Below, in pieces: positions 43,251 to 52,965 of a stretch of DNA of 64,000 bases. The notes below the pieces were generated by a model. It saw only the letters and a list, made by a program, of their open reading frames with translations. It had not been told where the DNA came from and did not search any database. This DNA is from Streptacidiphilus rugosus AM-16 (lineage in GTDB: Bacteria; Actinomycetota; Actinomycetes; Streptomycetales; Streptomycetaceae). Location: the NCBI RefSeq assembly GCF_000744655.1, contig NZ_JQMJ01000004.1, positions 2,108,001 through 2,172,000 on the forward strand, read 5' to 3'. The first letter of the stretch is position 1, and every line of letters begins with the position of its first letter. The position numbers were made by a program, and so were the translations under genes.

Positions 43251-43322
43251 TTACTGACGAGTCAACTCCATAGCATCGGCACTGTGACAGCATCCCTGTC
43301 AAACCCACGCCGTGGAGGCCCG

Positions 43323-44471
43323 ATGCCCGACAACACCGCAGCCGCGTCCGGTCCGCTCGCCGGGGTGCGGGTGCTGGAACTGGCCGGGCTCGGACCGGGG
43401 CCGTTCGCGGCCATGTTGCTGGCCGACCTGGGCGCGGACGTCGTGCGGGTGGACCGGCCCGGGGGGTCGGTGCTGAGTGGGGACCCCGCCCTGGACGTCA
43501 CCAACCGCAGCAAGCGCAGCGTGGTCCTCGACCTGAAGTCGCCCGAGGGGTCGTCCCGCGTCCTCGACCTCGCGGCGCGCGCCGACCTGCTGATCGAGGG
43601 CTTCCGGCCCGGCGTCGCCGAACGGCTCGGGGTCGGGCCCGCGCACTGCCTGGCGCGGAACCCGGCCCTCGTCTACGGCCGAATGACCGGCTGGGGGCAG
43701 GAAGGGCCGCTGGCCCAGGCGGCCGGACACGACGTCGCGTACATCGCGACGGCCGGGGTCCTCGGCCTGGTCGGCTCGGCAGACGCCGCGCCGGCCATCC
43801 CGGTCAACCTGGTGGGCGACTACGCGGGCGGCTCGCTCTACCTCGTGGTCGGGCTCCTCGCCGCCCTGCACCACGCGAGGGCCACGGGTCTCGGCCAAGT
43901 GGTCGACGCGGCGATCGTCGACGGCGCGGCGCACCTGACCTCCGTGCTCTGGGGGTTCATGGCCGGCGGGCGCTGGCAGGACCGGCGCGGCGTCAACATG
44001 ATCGACGGCGGCGCCCCCTTCTACGCCGTCTACGGCACGGCCGACGGTCGTCACATGGCCGTCGGGGCCCTGGAACCGCAGTTCTACGCCGAGTTCGCCA
44101 AGCTGCTCGAACTCCCCGCCGACGCGCCGGGGCAGCGCGACTTCGGGCGCTGGGACGAACTGCGCGCGCTGATCAGCGAGCGGTTCGCGACCCGCACGCT
44201 CGCCCAGTGGCAGGCTGTGTTCGAGGGCACGGACGCCTGCGTCGCGCCGGTGCTGAACCTGCACGAGGCCGCCGCGCACCCGCACCTCGCCGCGCGCGGC
44301 AGCTATGAGAGCCACGACGGCGTGCTGCAGCCGAACCCGGCTCCCCGCTTCTCCGGCACGCCCACCGCGACGCCCCGGCCGCCCGCACGACCCGACGCTC
44401 ACCGCGCCGCGGTCGCCACGGACTGGGACGTCCCCGAGCTACTGGAGGGCACGACCGGAACCGGCTCCTGA
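43323..44471 (+). CDS. CaiB/BaiF family CoA protein, alpha-methylacyl-CoA racemase-like
   Basis: 382 residues from ATG 43323, behind TGGAGG. Residues matching the racemase catalytic set are visible: His in [10 protein letters not shown], Asp in [13 protein letters not shown], Glu in [11 protein letters not shown]. It would epimerise 2-methyl-branched acyl-CoA so that beta-oxidation can go on. A CoA-transferase is the alternative. Starts the unit leading to the thiolase and FadB genes. The C-terminal tail is Pro/Thr-rich. Confidence 0.88.
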   Translation: MPDNTAAASGPLAGVRVLELAGLGPGPFAAMLLADLGADVVRVDRPGGSVLSGDPALDVTNRSKRSVVLDLKSPEGSSRVLDLAARADLLIEGFRPGVAERLGVGPAHCLARNPALVYGRMTGWGQEGPLAQAAGHDVAYIATAGVLGLVGSADAAPAIPVNLVGDYAGGSLYLVVGLLAALHHARATGLGQVVDAAIVDGAAHLTSVLWGFMAGGRWQDRRGVNMIDGGAPFYAVYGTADGRHMAVGALEPQFYAEFAKLLELPADAPGQRDFGRWDELRALISERFATRTLAQWQAVFEGTDACVAPVLNLHEAAAHPHLAARGSYESHDGVLQPNPAPRFSGTPTATPRPPARPDAHRAAVATDWDVPELLEGTTGTGS

Positions 44472-44740
44472 CCCGAGCCCGGCCCGAGATGCTCGAAGCC
44501 GCGGCGACTCCCCCGCCGCCGCCCACGCCACTCCCGACAGGACCAGAGGACCACAGAACCTCAGGACCACAGGATTCCTCAGGACTCACAGCACCCCGCG
44601 TCAGACGGTTCCAGACGGGTGCAGACGGCTCCCCGCGAACTCCGACCACACTCCACACGATCCCCGAAGCTCCCTCCGCACGAGGGCAACAGACCCGCTC
44701 CCGCTCCGCACCACATCCCGCCAGAAAGCAGGCAGTCAGC

Positions 44741-45955
44741 GTGACCACCGAAGCATTCGTCTATGACGCGATCCGCACCCCGCGCGGCCGAGGCAAGGCC
44801 ACCGGTTCGCTGCACGGCACCAAGCCGATCGACCTGGTCGTCGGCCTGATCCACGAGCTGCGGCGGCGCTTCCCCGACCTCGACCCGGCGGCGATCGACG
44901 ACGTCGTGCTCGGCGTGGTCAGTCCGCTCGGCGATCAGGGCTCGGACATCGCCAAGGTCGCGGCCATCGCCGCCGGGCTGCCGGAGACGGTGGCCGGCGT
45001 GCAGGAGAACCGCTTCTGCGCGTCCGGTCTGGAGGCGGTGAACATCGCCGCCGCCAAGGTCCGTTCGGGCTGGGAGGACCTGATCCTGGCGGGCGGCGTG
45101 GAGTCGATGTCGCGAGTGCCCATGGGCAGCGACGGCGGCGCGTGGGCGATGGACCCGATGACCAGCTTCGAGACCGGCTTCGTGCCACAGGGCGTCGGCG
45201 CGGACCTGATCGCCACCATCGAGGGCTACTCGCGCACGGACGTGGACGCCTTCGCGGCGGAGTCGCAGGCGCGGGCCGCAGAGGCGCAGAAGGAGGGGCG
45301 CTTCGAGCGCTCCGTCGTGCCGGTCAGGGACCGCAACGGGATCGTGGTGCTGGACCGCGACGAGTTCATCCGCCCTGGCACCACCGTCGAGTCGCTGGCC
45401 GGCCTCAAGCCGTCCTTCGCGACGATCGGCGAACTCGGCGGCTTCGACGCGGTGGCGCTGCAGAAGTACCACTGGGTGGAGAAGATCGACCACGTCCACC
45501 ACGCGGGCAACTCCTCCGGCATCGTGGACGGCGCGGCGCTGGTGGCGATCGGCAACGCGGAGATCGGCGCACGCTACGGATTGACCCCGCGGGCGCGGAT
45601 CGTCTCCGCGGCGGTGTCCGGGGCGGACCCGACGATCATGCTGACCGGCCCCGCGCCGGCCACCCGCAAGGCGCTGGCCAAGGCGGGGCTGACCCCCGAC
45701 GACATCGACCTGGTCGAGATCAACGAGGCGTTCGCGGGTGTGGCCCTGCGCTTCATGCGGGACCTCGGCTTCGACCACGCCAAGGTCAACGTCAACGGCG
45801 GTGCGATCGCGCTCGGCCACCCGCTGGGCGCGACCGGCGCGATGCTGCTCGGCACCGTGCTGGACGAGCTGGAGCGGCGTGACCTGCGTCGCGGGCTGAT
45901 CACGCTGTGCGTCGGCGGCGGCATGGGCATCGCGACGATCATCGAGCGCCTCTGA
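44741..45955 (+). CDS. fadA: acetyl-CoA acyltransferase (beta-oxidation thiolase)
   Basis: 404 residues from GTG 44741; the frame is open to 44489 but that stretch is a C/A-rich leader with repeated CAGGAC(C/T)CACAG words. Catalytic residues: Cys in [13 protein letters not shown], His in [12 protein letters not shown], Cys in [11 protein letters not shown]. It splits 3-ketoacyl-CoA. Ends 127 bp before fadB, with which it forms the usual trifunctional pair. Confidence 0.93.
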   Translation: MTTEAFVYDAIRTPRGRGKATGSLHGTKPIDLVVGLIHELRRRFPDLDPAAIDDVVLGVVSPLGDQGSDIAKVAAIAAGLPETVAGVQENRFCASGLEAVNIAAAKVRSGWEDLILAGGVESMSRVPMGSDGGAWAMDPMTSFETGFVPQGVGADLIATIEGYSRTDVDAFAAESQARAAEAQKEGRFERSVVPVRDRNGIVVLDRDEFIRPGTTVESLAGLKPSFATIGELGGFDAVALQKYHWVEKIDHVHHAGNSSGIVDGAALVAIGNAEIGARYGLTPRARIVSAAVSGADPTIMLTGPAPATRKALAKAGLTPDDIDLVEINEAFAGVALRFMRDLGFDHAKVNVNGGAIALGHPLGATGAMLLGTVLDELERRDLRRGLITLCVGGGMGIATIIERL

Positions 45956-46082
45956 CCGCGCGTCCGACCGCGCCTCCGGCCGCGCGTCCGGGCTCGTGTC
46001 CGGGCTCGCGTCCGACCGTCCGGCCCCGGCGTTCCGCGCCCTCGACTCCCCCGCCGCTCCCGCATTCAGGAGACACACAGAC

Positions 46083-48302
46083 ATGACCAGCCAGACCCAC
46101 GGCACCACCGACCCGAACAACCCCACGGGCACCATCCGCTGGGAGCAGGACGCCGACGGCGTCGTCACCCTGGTGCTCGACGACCCCTCCCAGGCCGTCA
46201 ACACGATGACGCCCGCCTTCACCGCCTCCCTCGCCGACGCCGTCGCGCGGCTGACCACGCTCAGGGACGCCGGGGAACTGCGCGGCGTGATCGTCACCTC
46301 GGCCAAGAAGACCTTCTTCGCCGGCGGCGACCTGCGCCTGCTCAGCTCGATCCGGCCCGAGGACGCACAGGAGTTCTTCGAGGGCTCGATGGGCATCAAG
46401 CGGAACCTGCGCGCGCTTGAGACCCTCGGCGTCCCGGTGGTCGCCGCCGTCAACGGCGCGGCGCTCGGCGGCGGACTGGAGATCGCGCTGGCCTGCCACC
46501 ACCGCGTGGCGCTCGACAACCCGGCGGCCAAGATCGGCCTGCCCGAGGTGACGCTCGGTCTGCTGCCGGGCGGTGGCGGCGTGGTGCGCACGGTGCGCCT
46601 GCTCGGGATCGCCGACGCGCTGCTGAAGGTGCTGCTGCAAGGCCGGCAGTACCGCCCGGCCCAGGCGCTCGAGGTCGGCCTGGTGCACGAACTCGCCGCC
46701 GACCGCGACGAGATGCTGGCGAAGGCTCGGGCGTTCATCGACGCGAACCCGAGTTCGCAACAGCCCTGGGACGTGAAGGGCTACAAGATCCCCGGCGGGA
46801 CGCCGAGCAACCCGGCCTTCGCGGCCAACCTCCCGGCCTTCCCCGCCAACCTGGCGAAGACCCTGCAGGGAGCCCCCTACCCGGCCCCGCGCAACATCCT
46901 GGCGACGGCCGTCGAGTCGGCGCAGGTCGACATCGACACGGCGTTCGTGATCGAGGGCCGCTACTTCACCGAGCTGGCGACCGGCCAGACCGCCAAGAAC
47001 ATGATCCAGGCCTTCTTCTTCGACCTCCAGGCCGTCAACGCCGGCGCGAACCGGCCGGCCGACGTCCCGGCCCGTACGGTGGCCAAGGTCGCCGTGCTCG
47101 GCGCGGGCATGATGGGCGCGGGCATCGCCTACTCCTGTGCCAAGGCCGGGATCCAGGTGGTCCTCAAGGACGTGAGCCAGGAGGCTGCGGAGCACGGCAA
47201 GGCCTACTCGGCCGGCCTGCTGGACAAGGCGCTCTCGCGCGGCCGCACCACCGAGGCCAAGCGCGACGCGCTGCTCGCCCTGATCACGCCGACCGCCGAC
47301 CCGGCGGACCTGGCGGGCTGCGACGCCGTCATCGAGGCGGTGTTCGAGAACACCGAGTTGAAGCACCAGGTCTTCGCGGAGATCCAGGACGTGCTGGCGC
47401 CGGACGCGCTGCTCTGCTCCAACACCTCCACCCTCCCGATCACCCAGCTCGCCGAGGGCGTGAAGCGACCCGAGGACTTCATCGGACTGCACTTCTTCTC
47501 GCCGGTCGACAAGATGCCGCTGGTCGAGATCATCAAGGGCGAGCGGACCGGTGACGAGGCGCTGGCCCGCGCCTTCGACCTGGTGCGGCAGATCAACAAG
47601 ACGCCGATCGTGGTCAACGACTCGCGCGGCTTCTTCACCTCCCGCGTCATCGGACAGTTCATCAACGAGGGTGTCGCGATGGTCGGCGAGGGCGTCGACC
47701 CCTCCTCGGTCGAGCAGGCCGCCGCGCAGGCCGGTTACCCGGCGAAGGTGCTGTCGCTGATGGACGAGCTGACGCTGACCCTGCCGCGCAAGATCCGCGA
47801 CGAGTCGCGCCGCGCCGTCGAGGCCGAGGGGCGCACCTGGACGCCGCACCCGGCCGACACGGTGCTGGACCGGATGCTCGACGAGTTCGGCCGGCCCGGA
47901 CGCAGCGGCGGGGCGGGTTTCTACGAGTACGTGGACGGCAAGCGCGCCGGCCTCTGGCCGGGGCTGCGCGAGCACTTCACCTCGGCGAAGGGCGACGGCT
48001 CGGCCGCGGTCCCGTTCAAGGACATGCAGGAGCGGATGCTGTTCGCCGAGGCGCTGGACACCGTCCGCTGCCTGGAGGAGGGCGTACTGACCTCGGTGGC
48101 GGACGCGAACATCGGCAGCATCCTGGGCATCGGCTTCCCCGGGTGGACCGGCGGCGTGCTGCAGTACATCAACGGCTACGAGGGCGGCCCGGCCGGGTTC
48201 ACGGCGCGGGCGCGGGAGTTGGCGGCGGCGTACGGGGAGCGGTTCGAGCCGCCGGCGCTGCTCGTCGCGAAGGCCGGGAGCGGCGAGACCCTCACCGACT
48301 GA
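46083..48302 (+). CDS. fadB: fatty acid oxidation complex alpha subunit (enoyl-CoA hydratase / 3-hydroxyacyl-CoA dehydrogenase)
   Basis: 739 residues from ATG 46083, behind AGGAGA. N-terminal crotonase domain (SAKKTFFAGGDL, NGAALGGGLEIALACHHRVAL with the Glu pair), then a NAD-binding domain VAVLGAGMMGAGIAYSCAKAG near residue 335. The dehydrogenase His is in IGLHFFSPVDKMPLVEI. It hydrates and oxidises acyl-CoA; with FadA and the racemase this supports oxidation of straight and branched acids. Confidence 0.95.
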   Translation: MTSQTHGTTDPNNPTGTIRWEQDADGVVTLVLDDPSQAVNTMTPAFTASLADAVARLTTLRDAGELRGVIVTSAKKTFFAGGDLRLLSSIRPEDAQEFFEGSMGIKRNLRALETLGVPVVAAVNGAALGGGLEIALACHHRVALDNPAAKIGLPEVTLGLLPGGGGVVRTVRLLGIADALLKVLLQGRQYRPAQALEVGLVHELAADRDEMLAKARAFIDANPSSQQPWDVKGYKIPGGTPSNPAFAANLPAFPANLAKTLQGAPYPAPRNILATAVESAQVDIDTAFVIEGRYFTELATGQTAKNMIQAFFFDLQAVNAGANRPADVPARTVAKVAVLGAGMMGAGIAYSCAKAGIQVVLKDVSQEAAEHGKAYSAGLLDKALSRGRTTEAKRDALLALITPTADPADLAGCDAVIEAVFENTELKHQVFAEIQDVLAPDALLCSNTSTLPITQLAEGVKRPEDFIGLHFFSPVDKMPLVEIIKGERTGDEALARAFDLVRQINKTPIVVNDSRGFFTSRVIGQFINEGVAMVGEGVDPSSVEQAAAQAGYPAKVLSLMDELTLTLPRKIRDESRRAVEAEGRTWTPHPADTVLDRMLDEFGRPGRSGGAGFYEYVDGKRAGLWPGLREHFTSAKGDGSAAVPFKDMQERMLFAEALDTVRCLEEGVLTSVADANIGSILGIGFPGWTGGVLQYINGYEGGPAGFTARARELAAAYGERFEPPALLVAKAGSGETLTD

Positions 48303-48385
48303 CCCGAGCCGACCGGCGCTCCGCACCCGGGGCGCCGAGGCGTACACGTGGCGCCGGTGCGTTCTCGTGGCGCCGACGCGCACAC

Positions 48386-48429
48386 GGCGCGCCCTTCCGA
48401 TCCGGGCCACCGGGTCAGGAGGGCGCGCC
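48386..48429. terminator. possible bidirectional hairpin after fadB
   Basis: GGCGCGCCC and GGGCGCGCC, perfect 9 bp with a 26-nt loop, between the convergent fadB and glycosyltransferase genes; the right arm is inside the last codons of the latter. No T-run, so confidence is limited. Confidence 0.45.
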
Positions 48430-49524
48430 GCCGTGGAAGGTGACGCTGACGCTGTAGCAGGCGGAGCCGATCGCGGCCGCCGTCAGCAGCCAGCGGCCGA
48501 GGGCCGGGCGCGCGGCCAGCCACTGCGCCGCCGGGAGGAGCAGCGTGAAGGCGGGCACCAGGAAGCGTGCGATCGGCGGCACCGGCGAGGAGTTGACGAA
48601 GTCTATGGTCATCATGCCCGCGCCGAAGACGAGCAACGCGGCCGGTTGACGCCGCGGGGCGCGCCCGCACAGGCAGACGACGAGCAGGGCGAGGTACACG
48701 AGGCCGGTCACTGCGATCGGCAGTCGGCCGAAGGCATGATGCCGGGCTTCGTGGTCGGCGAACAGGTGCGTGAAGACGTCCCCGTACCAGCAGAGCGTGC
48801 TCCAGCCCCCGTCGATGCGGGTGCCCCAGGCCGTCTGGATACGGAAGTACCCCGCGAGTGACCCCTCCGCCAGGCTCACGTAGCCGATGTAGCCCAGCCA
48901 GCCCAGCGGGGCCAGCCCGGCCGCCAGGACCGGACGCCACCGCCAGGCCCGGGTCCGGCGCATCTCGAGAGCGGCGGCGACCATGACGGCGGCGATCAGC
49001 GCGGTGGCGCTGGGGCGGGCCAGACCGGCCAGGAGACAGAGCAGACCGGCCGTCAACCACCGTGCCCGCAGCAGCGCGTAGAGACACCAGGCGCACAGGG
49101 CGGTGAAGAGCGATTCCGAGTAGCCCATCGACTCCACCGCCGCGAGCGGCAGCGCACCCCACAGCACCACCGCGGCGAGCCCGACCCGGCGGCCCCGGAG
49201 CCGGTCCGCGACGGCGAAGATGCCGCAGGCGGCGGCCGCGGAGGCGAGCCAGGCGGTGAGGACGAGCGCGCCCGCCGTGCGCAGTCCGGTGGCCTCCGCG
49301 ACGAGACGGGCGACTCCGGGGTAGAGCGGGAAGAAGGCCCGCGGCGAGAAGGGGACCCCGTGGGCCCCGATCAGGCCGTCGGAGGCGGCGTAACCGTGGT
49401 CGACGATGCGCGCGTACCAGCCCGCGTCCCACAGGGTGCCGAGCCGGGTCACCGGCGCGATGCCGTGAGCCCAGCCCCACCAGCACACGAGCAGCACCCC
49501 GAGGCCGCGCACCGCGACGTACAC
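48415..49524 (-). CDS. membrane mannosyltransferase-like protein (GT-C / PIG-V type), N-terminus uncertain
   Basis: 369 residues from GTG 49524, about 9 membrane helices. The first loop has the GT-C-like acidic motif TLWDAGWYARIVDHGY, followed by SPRAFFPLYPGVARL and the SMGYSESLFTAL segment of the PIG-V/mannosyltransferase group. The lipid-linked sugar donor is inferred. The reading frame continues upstream (RRAAAALRRLLPALA) into a tandem repeat without a start codon. A different frame upstream has a start at 49784; adding one base in the repeat would join them. The true protein may be about 85 residues longer. Confidence 0.8.
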   Translation of the reverse strand: MYVAVRGLGVLLVCWWGWAHGIAPVTRLGTLWDAGWYARIVDHGYAASDGLIGAHGVPFSPRAFFPLYPGVARLVAEATGLRTAGALVLTAWLASAAAACGIFAVADRLRGRRVGLAAVVLWGALPLAAVESMGYSESLFTALCAWCLYALLRARWLTAGLLCLLAGLARPSATALIAAVMVAAALEMRRTRAWRWRPVLAAGLAPLGWLGYIGYVSLAEGSLAGYFRIQTAWGTRIDGGWSTLCWYGDVFTHLFADHEARHHAFGRLPIAVTGLVYLALLVVCLCGRAPRRQPAALLVFGAGMMTIDFVNSSPVPPIARFLVPAFTLLLPAAQWLAARPALGRWLLTAAAIGSACYSVSVTFHGGAPS

Positions 49525-49581
49525 GGCGAGCGCGGGCAGCAGGCGGCGCAGCGCGGCGGCGGCACGGCGGTCCAGGGGACC

Positions 49582-49683
49582 GGAGGCGCGGGGACAGGAG
49601 GCGCGGGGACAGGAGGCGCGGGACAGGAGGCGCGGGACAGGAGGCGGGACAGGAGGCGCGGGGACAGGAGGCGCGGGCGGGAC
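49582..49683. repeat. GGAGGCGCGGGGACA tandem repeat of variable unit length
   Basis: Six units plus a partial one, starting at 49582, 49597, 49612, 49626, 49640, 49652 and 49667. Their lengths are 15, 15, 14, 14, 12 and 15 bp. The differences are single G changes and one lost CG. It lies just upstream of, or inside, the glycosyltransferase coding region. Confidence 0.9.
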
Positions 49684-49833
49684 GGAAAAGGATCGGCGGG
49701 CAGCGGGCCCGCGGGCGCCGGGGTCCGGCGGCGGTCGGTGCCCGGTGCGGCGGAGTCCGGCTTCCGGACCGGGGCGGAGGTCATGTCAGCGCGCCGGGCG
49801 GAGTGCGGTGCGAGAACGGTGGCCGTGTCGCGG

Positions 49834-50112
49834 TCACGACTCGTCGGCATCAGCGGCATTCCTGTTCCGCGACGCCTCGTCGGTCGCGTTCGTGTCGGTG
49901 AGCTCCGGCGACTGGCCGCGCAGGCCCGCCGCGCAGTCGCGCAGGATGGACTCGGCCTGGCGCCTGACCCGGGACCAGCGCCCGCGGGCGAGCAGCGGAC
50001 TGCCCGACGCCGCCAGGGCGCGCTCGTGGGCCTCGACGATCCTGGGTCGCTCGTCCTCGAACCGACCCGCGACCGACCGCACCCCCATCGACTGCCCGCC
50101 CCCCGAATCCAC
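49834..50112 (-). CDS. short helical protein, possible remnant of a larger sensor
   Basis: 92 residues (or 84 from the second ATG, MGVRSVAGRF). The pattern VAGRFEDERPRIVEAHERALAASGSPLL...AESILRDCAAGL resembles the N-terminal helical domain found on some Streptomyces sensor and phosphatase proteins (RsbR-N-like in my reading). Here it stands alone and stops at TGA, so it may be a truncated gene. It overlaps the upstream extension of the glycosyltransferase frame. Intergenic 50113-50322 shows only GTCCGGCC short repeats. Confidence 0.5.
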   Translation of the reverse strand: MDSGGGQSMGVRSVAGRFEDERPRIVEAHERALAASGSPLLARGRWSRVRRQAESILRDCAAGLRGQSPELTDTNATDEASRNRNAADADES

Positions 50113-50322
50113 GGACGCCCCTCACGTCCTGCCCCCGTCCGATCCTAAGGGGCGGCCCGCTCGCGATACAGGGCGGACCGGCTTCCTCCGCTGGTCAGAA
50201 CGGGAGGCGCCGCTTCGGGTTCACCACCGCACCGGCCGCACCGCAGCCCGGCCGTCCGGCCGTCCGGCTGCCCGACTGTCGCGCCGCCCGGATGTCTCAG
50301 GCGGCAGAGCCAGGCGTCGGTC

Positions 50323-50739
50323 TCAGGCGGCCGTCTCCGCCGACCGGACCGCCAACGCCGTCAGCATCGCGGCATGGGTGGCGTACTGCGTGACCATGAA
50401 CGCGCGGTACGGGCCACGGGCGGCGTGCGGGCGGCGGCAGCGCAGGGCGACCCAGACCGCGCCCGCGGCGGAGAGGACGCGGGCGGCCCGCTCGCCGCGG
50501 ACCACCGCGAGGGTGCGGCGGCCCGCGAGGGCGTCGCCGCGCCAGCCGAGGGCTCCGAGCGCCGCCCTGAACGGGCTCAGGGTGCCCGGCAGTTGGAACA
50601 GGAGGCCGGTCATGAACCGCATCACGAACACGATCTGCACCACGGGCCGTGCCTCGGCCGCGCACGTCCGCGCGGTCCGGACGGTGTGGGCGACCGCCCC
50701 CGACTTCCCCCTGGCGCGAACGCCGGCTATCTCACTCAT
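50323..50739 (-). CDS. small membrane-associated protein, unknown
   Basis: 138 residues from ATG 50739 (MSEIAGVRARGKSGAVAHTV). Weakly hydrophobic stretches at PVVQIVFVMRFMTGLLFQLPG, RVLSAAGAVWVALRC and FMVTQYATHAAMLTALAV suggest two or three membrane passes. Family not recognised. It ends the group on this strand after the aquaporin-like gene, 10 bp from its stop. Confidence 0.6.
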   Translation of the reverse strand: MSEIAGVRARGKSGAVAHTVRTARTCAAEARPVVQIVFVMRFMTGLLFQLPGTLSPFRAALGALGWRGDALAGRRTLAVVRGERAARVLSAAGAVWVALRCRRPHAARGPYRAFMVTQYATHAAMLTALAVRSAETAA

Positions 50740-50749
50740 GCCGCGCAGA

Positions 50750-51718
50750 CTAGGACGACAAAAGGGACTGACAGCAGCAGGACACGCTGATCTCGGCACG
50801 TCGTTCTTCTTGGTCGATTCCGGAGGAATCATCTGCTTCCGTCGGTACCGCGAGACCGCTGCCCGACGCCGGGAAGAGCCAGGCGGCGAGCGCCGCACCG
50901 GCGGCGGTGCCCAGGAGTTGGGCGGCCAGCAGGCCCGGAAGGGACCCGGGCGCGAGGCCCGCCGGACCGCCGATCAGCGCACGGGCGAGCGTGACGGCCG
51001 GGTTGGCGAAGGCGCCGGAGGAGGTGAACCAGATGCCCGCGCCGACATAGGCCGGAACCAGCACGCCGAGCAGCCCCTCCCGGCCGCTGCGGACCAGCCC
51101 GCGCACGACCAGGACCAGTCCGGCCGTCGCCACCGCCTCGCCGAGCAGCAGCGCGGCGCCACCGTGGCGCGCGCCCGTGAGCGAGAGCAGCGGACGTCCG
51201 AACATCGCCTCGGCCAGCACCGTGCCGCCCAGCGCGCCCGCCGTCTGCGCGGCGAGATACGCGGCGACCGGACCGCCGCCACGCCGCGAGGGCCGCCAAC
51301 CGGCCAGCGTGACCACGGGGTTGAGGTGGCCGCCGGAGACGGGCGCGAGGAGCGTGATCAGCACGGCCAGCGCCAGGGCGGTGGCCAGCGAGCCGGCCAG
51401 CAGGGCGATGCCGGGGGTGGCGCCCAGGCCCGCGGCCTTCTCCCCCGTGCCGACCGCCGTCGCCGCCAGCAGCGCGGTCCCCACCGCCTCCCCGCCGAGC
51501 CTGCGCGCCACCTGCCGACGCGCCGCGCCCGAGCCAGGACCCGCGACCGAACCCACGCCCGAACCCACATCCGCACCCTCATCCGGACCCGCGACGGCAC
51601 CGGCCGACTCACCCGCGCCCGGATCTGCGCCCCGACCCGGACGCCCGCCCGCACCCGAGCCCGGGCCCGGGGCCGCGCCCGAGCCGACGCTCGATCCAGC
51701 CCCCACGCCTGCCGTCAT
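50750..51718 (-). CDS. aquaporin/glycerol facilitator-like (MIP) channel
   Basis: 322 residues from ATG 51718. The channel begins near residue 75 (ARRLGGEAVGTALLAATAV); the first 70 residues are Gly/Ala/Pro/Asp-rich, so a later start (GTG at VARRLGG) is possible. Six helices with both pore motifs: HLNPVVTLAG (NPV in place of NPA) and FANPAVTLAR. In Streptomyces such MIP proteins often sit near arsenic genes, but none are here. Confidence 0.82.
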   Translation of the reverse strand: MTAGVGAGSSVGSGAAPGPGSGAGGRPGRGADPGAGESAGAVAGPDEGADVGSGVGSVAGPGSGAARRQVARRLGGEAVGTALLAATAVGTGEKAAGLGATPGIALLAGSLATALALAVLITLLAPVSGGHLNPVVTLAGWRPSRRGGGPVAAYLAAQTAGALGGTVLAEAMFGRPLLSLTGARHGGAALLLGEAVATAGLVLVVRGLVRSGREGLLGVLVPAYVGAGIWFTSSGAFANPAVTLARALIGGPAGLAPGSLPGLLAAQLLGTAAGAALAAWLFPASGSGLAVPTEADDSSGIDQEERRAEISVSCCCQSLLSS

Positions 51719-51889
51719 GACCCACCCCACCTGGACGTTTCGCTCCCCATGAGAGGAAGGGAAGCCAGACTTCAACATTTTGTCAACCCACGGGCCGGGC
51801 CATCCCTCTTGTCGCGGAAGCTACCGTCCGGTAATTCTTACTGACATCAGGTCCAACAAGGTCCGTCGCGACACACAGGGAGCGCCGCC

Positions 51890-52726
51890 ATGCCCGCCGA
51901 GGTCTCCTACCAGCACGACACCGCCCAGGGCCCACGAACCGTCACCGTGCGGTACGAGCGCCGGGGCAGCGGCACGCCCCTGCTCCTGCTGCACGGAATC
52001 GGGCACCACTGGCAGGCCTGGGAGCCGGTCCTGCCGGCGCTCGCCGAGGAGCACGAGGTCTTTGCCGTCGACCTGCCCGGCTTCGGCACCTCCGCGCCGT
52101 TGCCGCCCGGGACCCCGTACGACCTGGACACCGTCGTACCGTCACTCGGACTGCTCTGCGACGCGCTCGGGGTCGAGCGTCCGCACGTGGCGGGCAACTC
52201 GCTCGGCGGACTGCTGGCCCTGGAGATGGGCCGCCGCGGCCTGGCCCGCTCCGTCACCGCGCTCTCTCCCGCCGGTTTCTGGAACCGGCCCGAGCAGGTG
52301 TACGCCTTCGCGGTGCTGCTCTACATGCGCTTCGGCTCACGCACCCTGCCCGAGTCCGTGGTCCGCCGCCTCGCCGCCAATCCGAGCACCCGCGGCCTGC
52401 TGGTCGGCAGCATCTACGCCCGGCCGAAGCTCCGCTCCCCCGAGGACGCCGTCGCCGAGACGCGGGCGCTGCGCGACGCCCGGGGCTTCTCCGCCACCCT
52501 GCGGGCGGGCCTCGACGTCAACTTCACCGCCGAGGTGACCGACGTCCCCGTCACCGTCGGCTGGGGCAGCCGGGACCGGCTGCTGCTGCCGAAGCAGGCC
52601 GACCGCGCCGAGCGGCGCCTGCCCAAGGCCAAGGTCGTCCGGCTGCCCGGCTGCGGACATGTCCCCATGAACGACGACCCCGAGCTGGTGGCCCGGACGA
52701 TCCTGGAGGCCAGCAGGGACGCCTAG
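51890..52726 (+). CDS. alpha/beta hydrolase
   Basis: 278 residues from ATG 51890, behind AGGGAG. Catalytic triad visible: nucleophile Ser in HVAGNSLGGLLALEMG, Asp in WGSRDRLLLP, His in GCGHVPMNDD; oxyanion region LLLLHGIGHHWQAW. Cytoplasmic esterase or lactonase-type; substrate unknown. The 171-bp intergenic before it holds AT-rich sequence TTCAACATTTTGTCAAC without a clear operator. Confidence 0.9.
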   Translation: MPAEVSYQHDTAQGPRTVTVRYERRGSGTPLLLLHGIGHHWQAWEPVLPALAEEHEVFAVDLPGFGTSAPLPPGTPYDLDTVVPSLGLLCDALGVERPHVAGNSLGGLLALEMGRRGLARSVTALSPAGFWNRPEQVYAFAVLLYMRFGSRTLPESVVRRLAANPSTRGLLVGSIYARPKLRSPEDAVAETRALRDARGFSATLRAGLDVNFTAEVTDVPVTVGWGSRDRLLLPKQADRAERRLPKAKVVRLPGCGHVPMNDDPELVARTILEASRDA

Positions 52727-52728
52727 GG

Positions 52729-52800
52729 CGCGGGGGCGAACAGCGCAGGGGCGAACAGGGCGGGGGCGAACAGGGCGGGGGCGAACAGGGCGGGCCCTGT
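52729..52800 (+). repeat. 15-bp tandem repeat ending in a hairpin
   Basis: About four units of GCGGGGGCGAACAGG right after the alpha/beta hydrolase stop. The last unit runs into the perfect inverted repeat ACAGGGC-GG-GCCCTGT (52785-52800). The hairpin may terminate transcription. Confidence 0.75.
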
Positions 52801-52965
52801 CAGCAGCCGGGCCATCCGCTGGGCTCACCCGATCGTGTGAAAACCGTCGGCCGCACCCGCCGCTGGAAATCCGCAGGTCAGAAGGGTGCGGCCGGGGCCG
52901 CGCGGGTGAGGGCGGTTCCGGCGGCGCTGCTGACAGCGTGTCACCATTCGGGCGTGCCACCTGTG

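Noticed and set aside
45939-48410. 823-codon minus-strand ORF opposite fadB
   Set aside because: Mirror of fadB; no domain, repetitive Arg/Gly composition.
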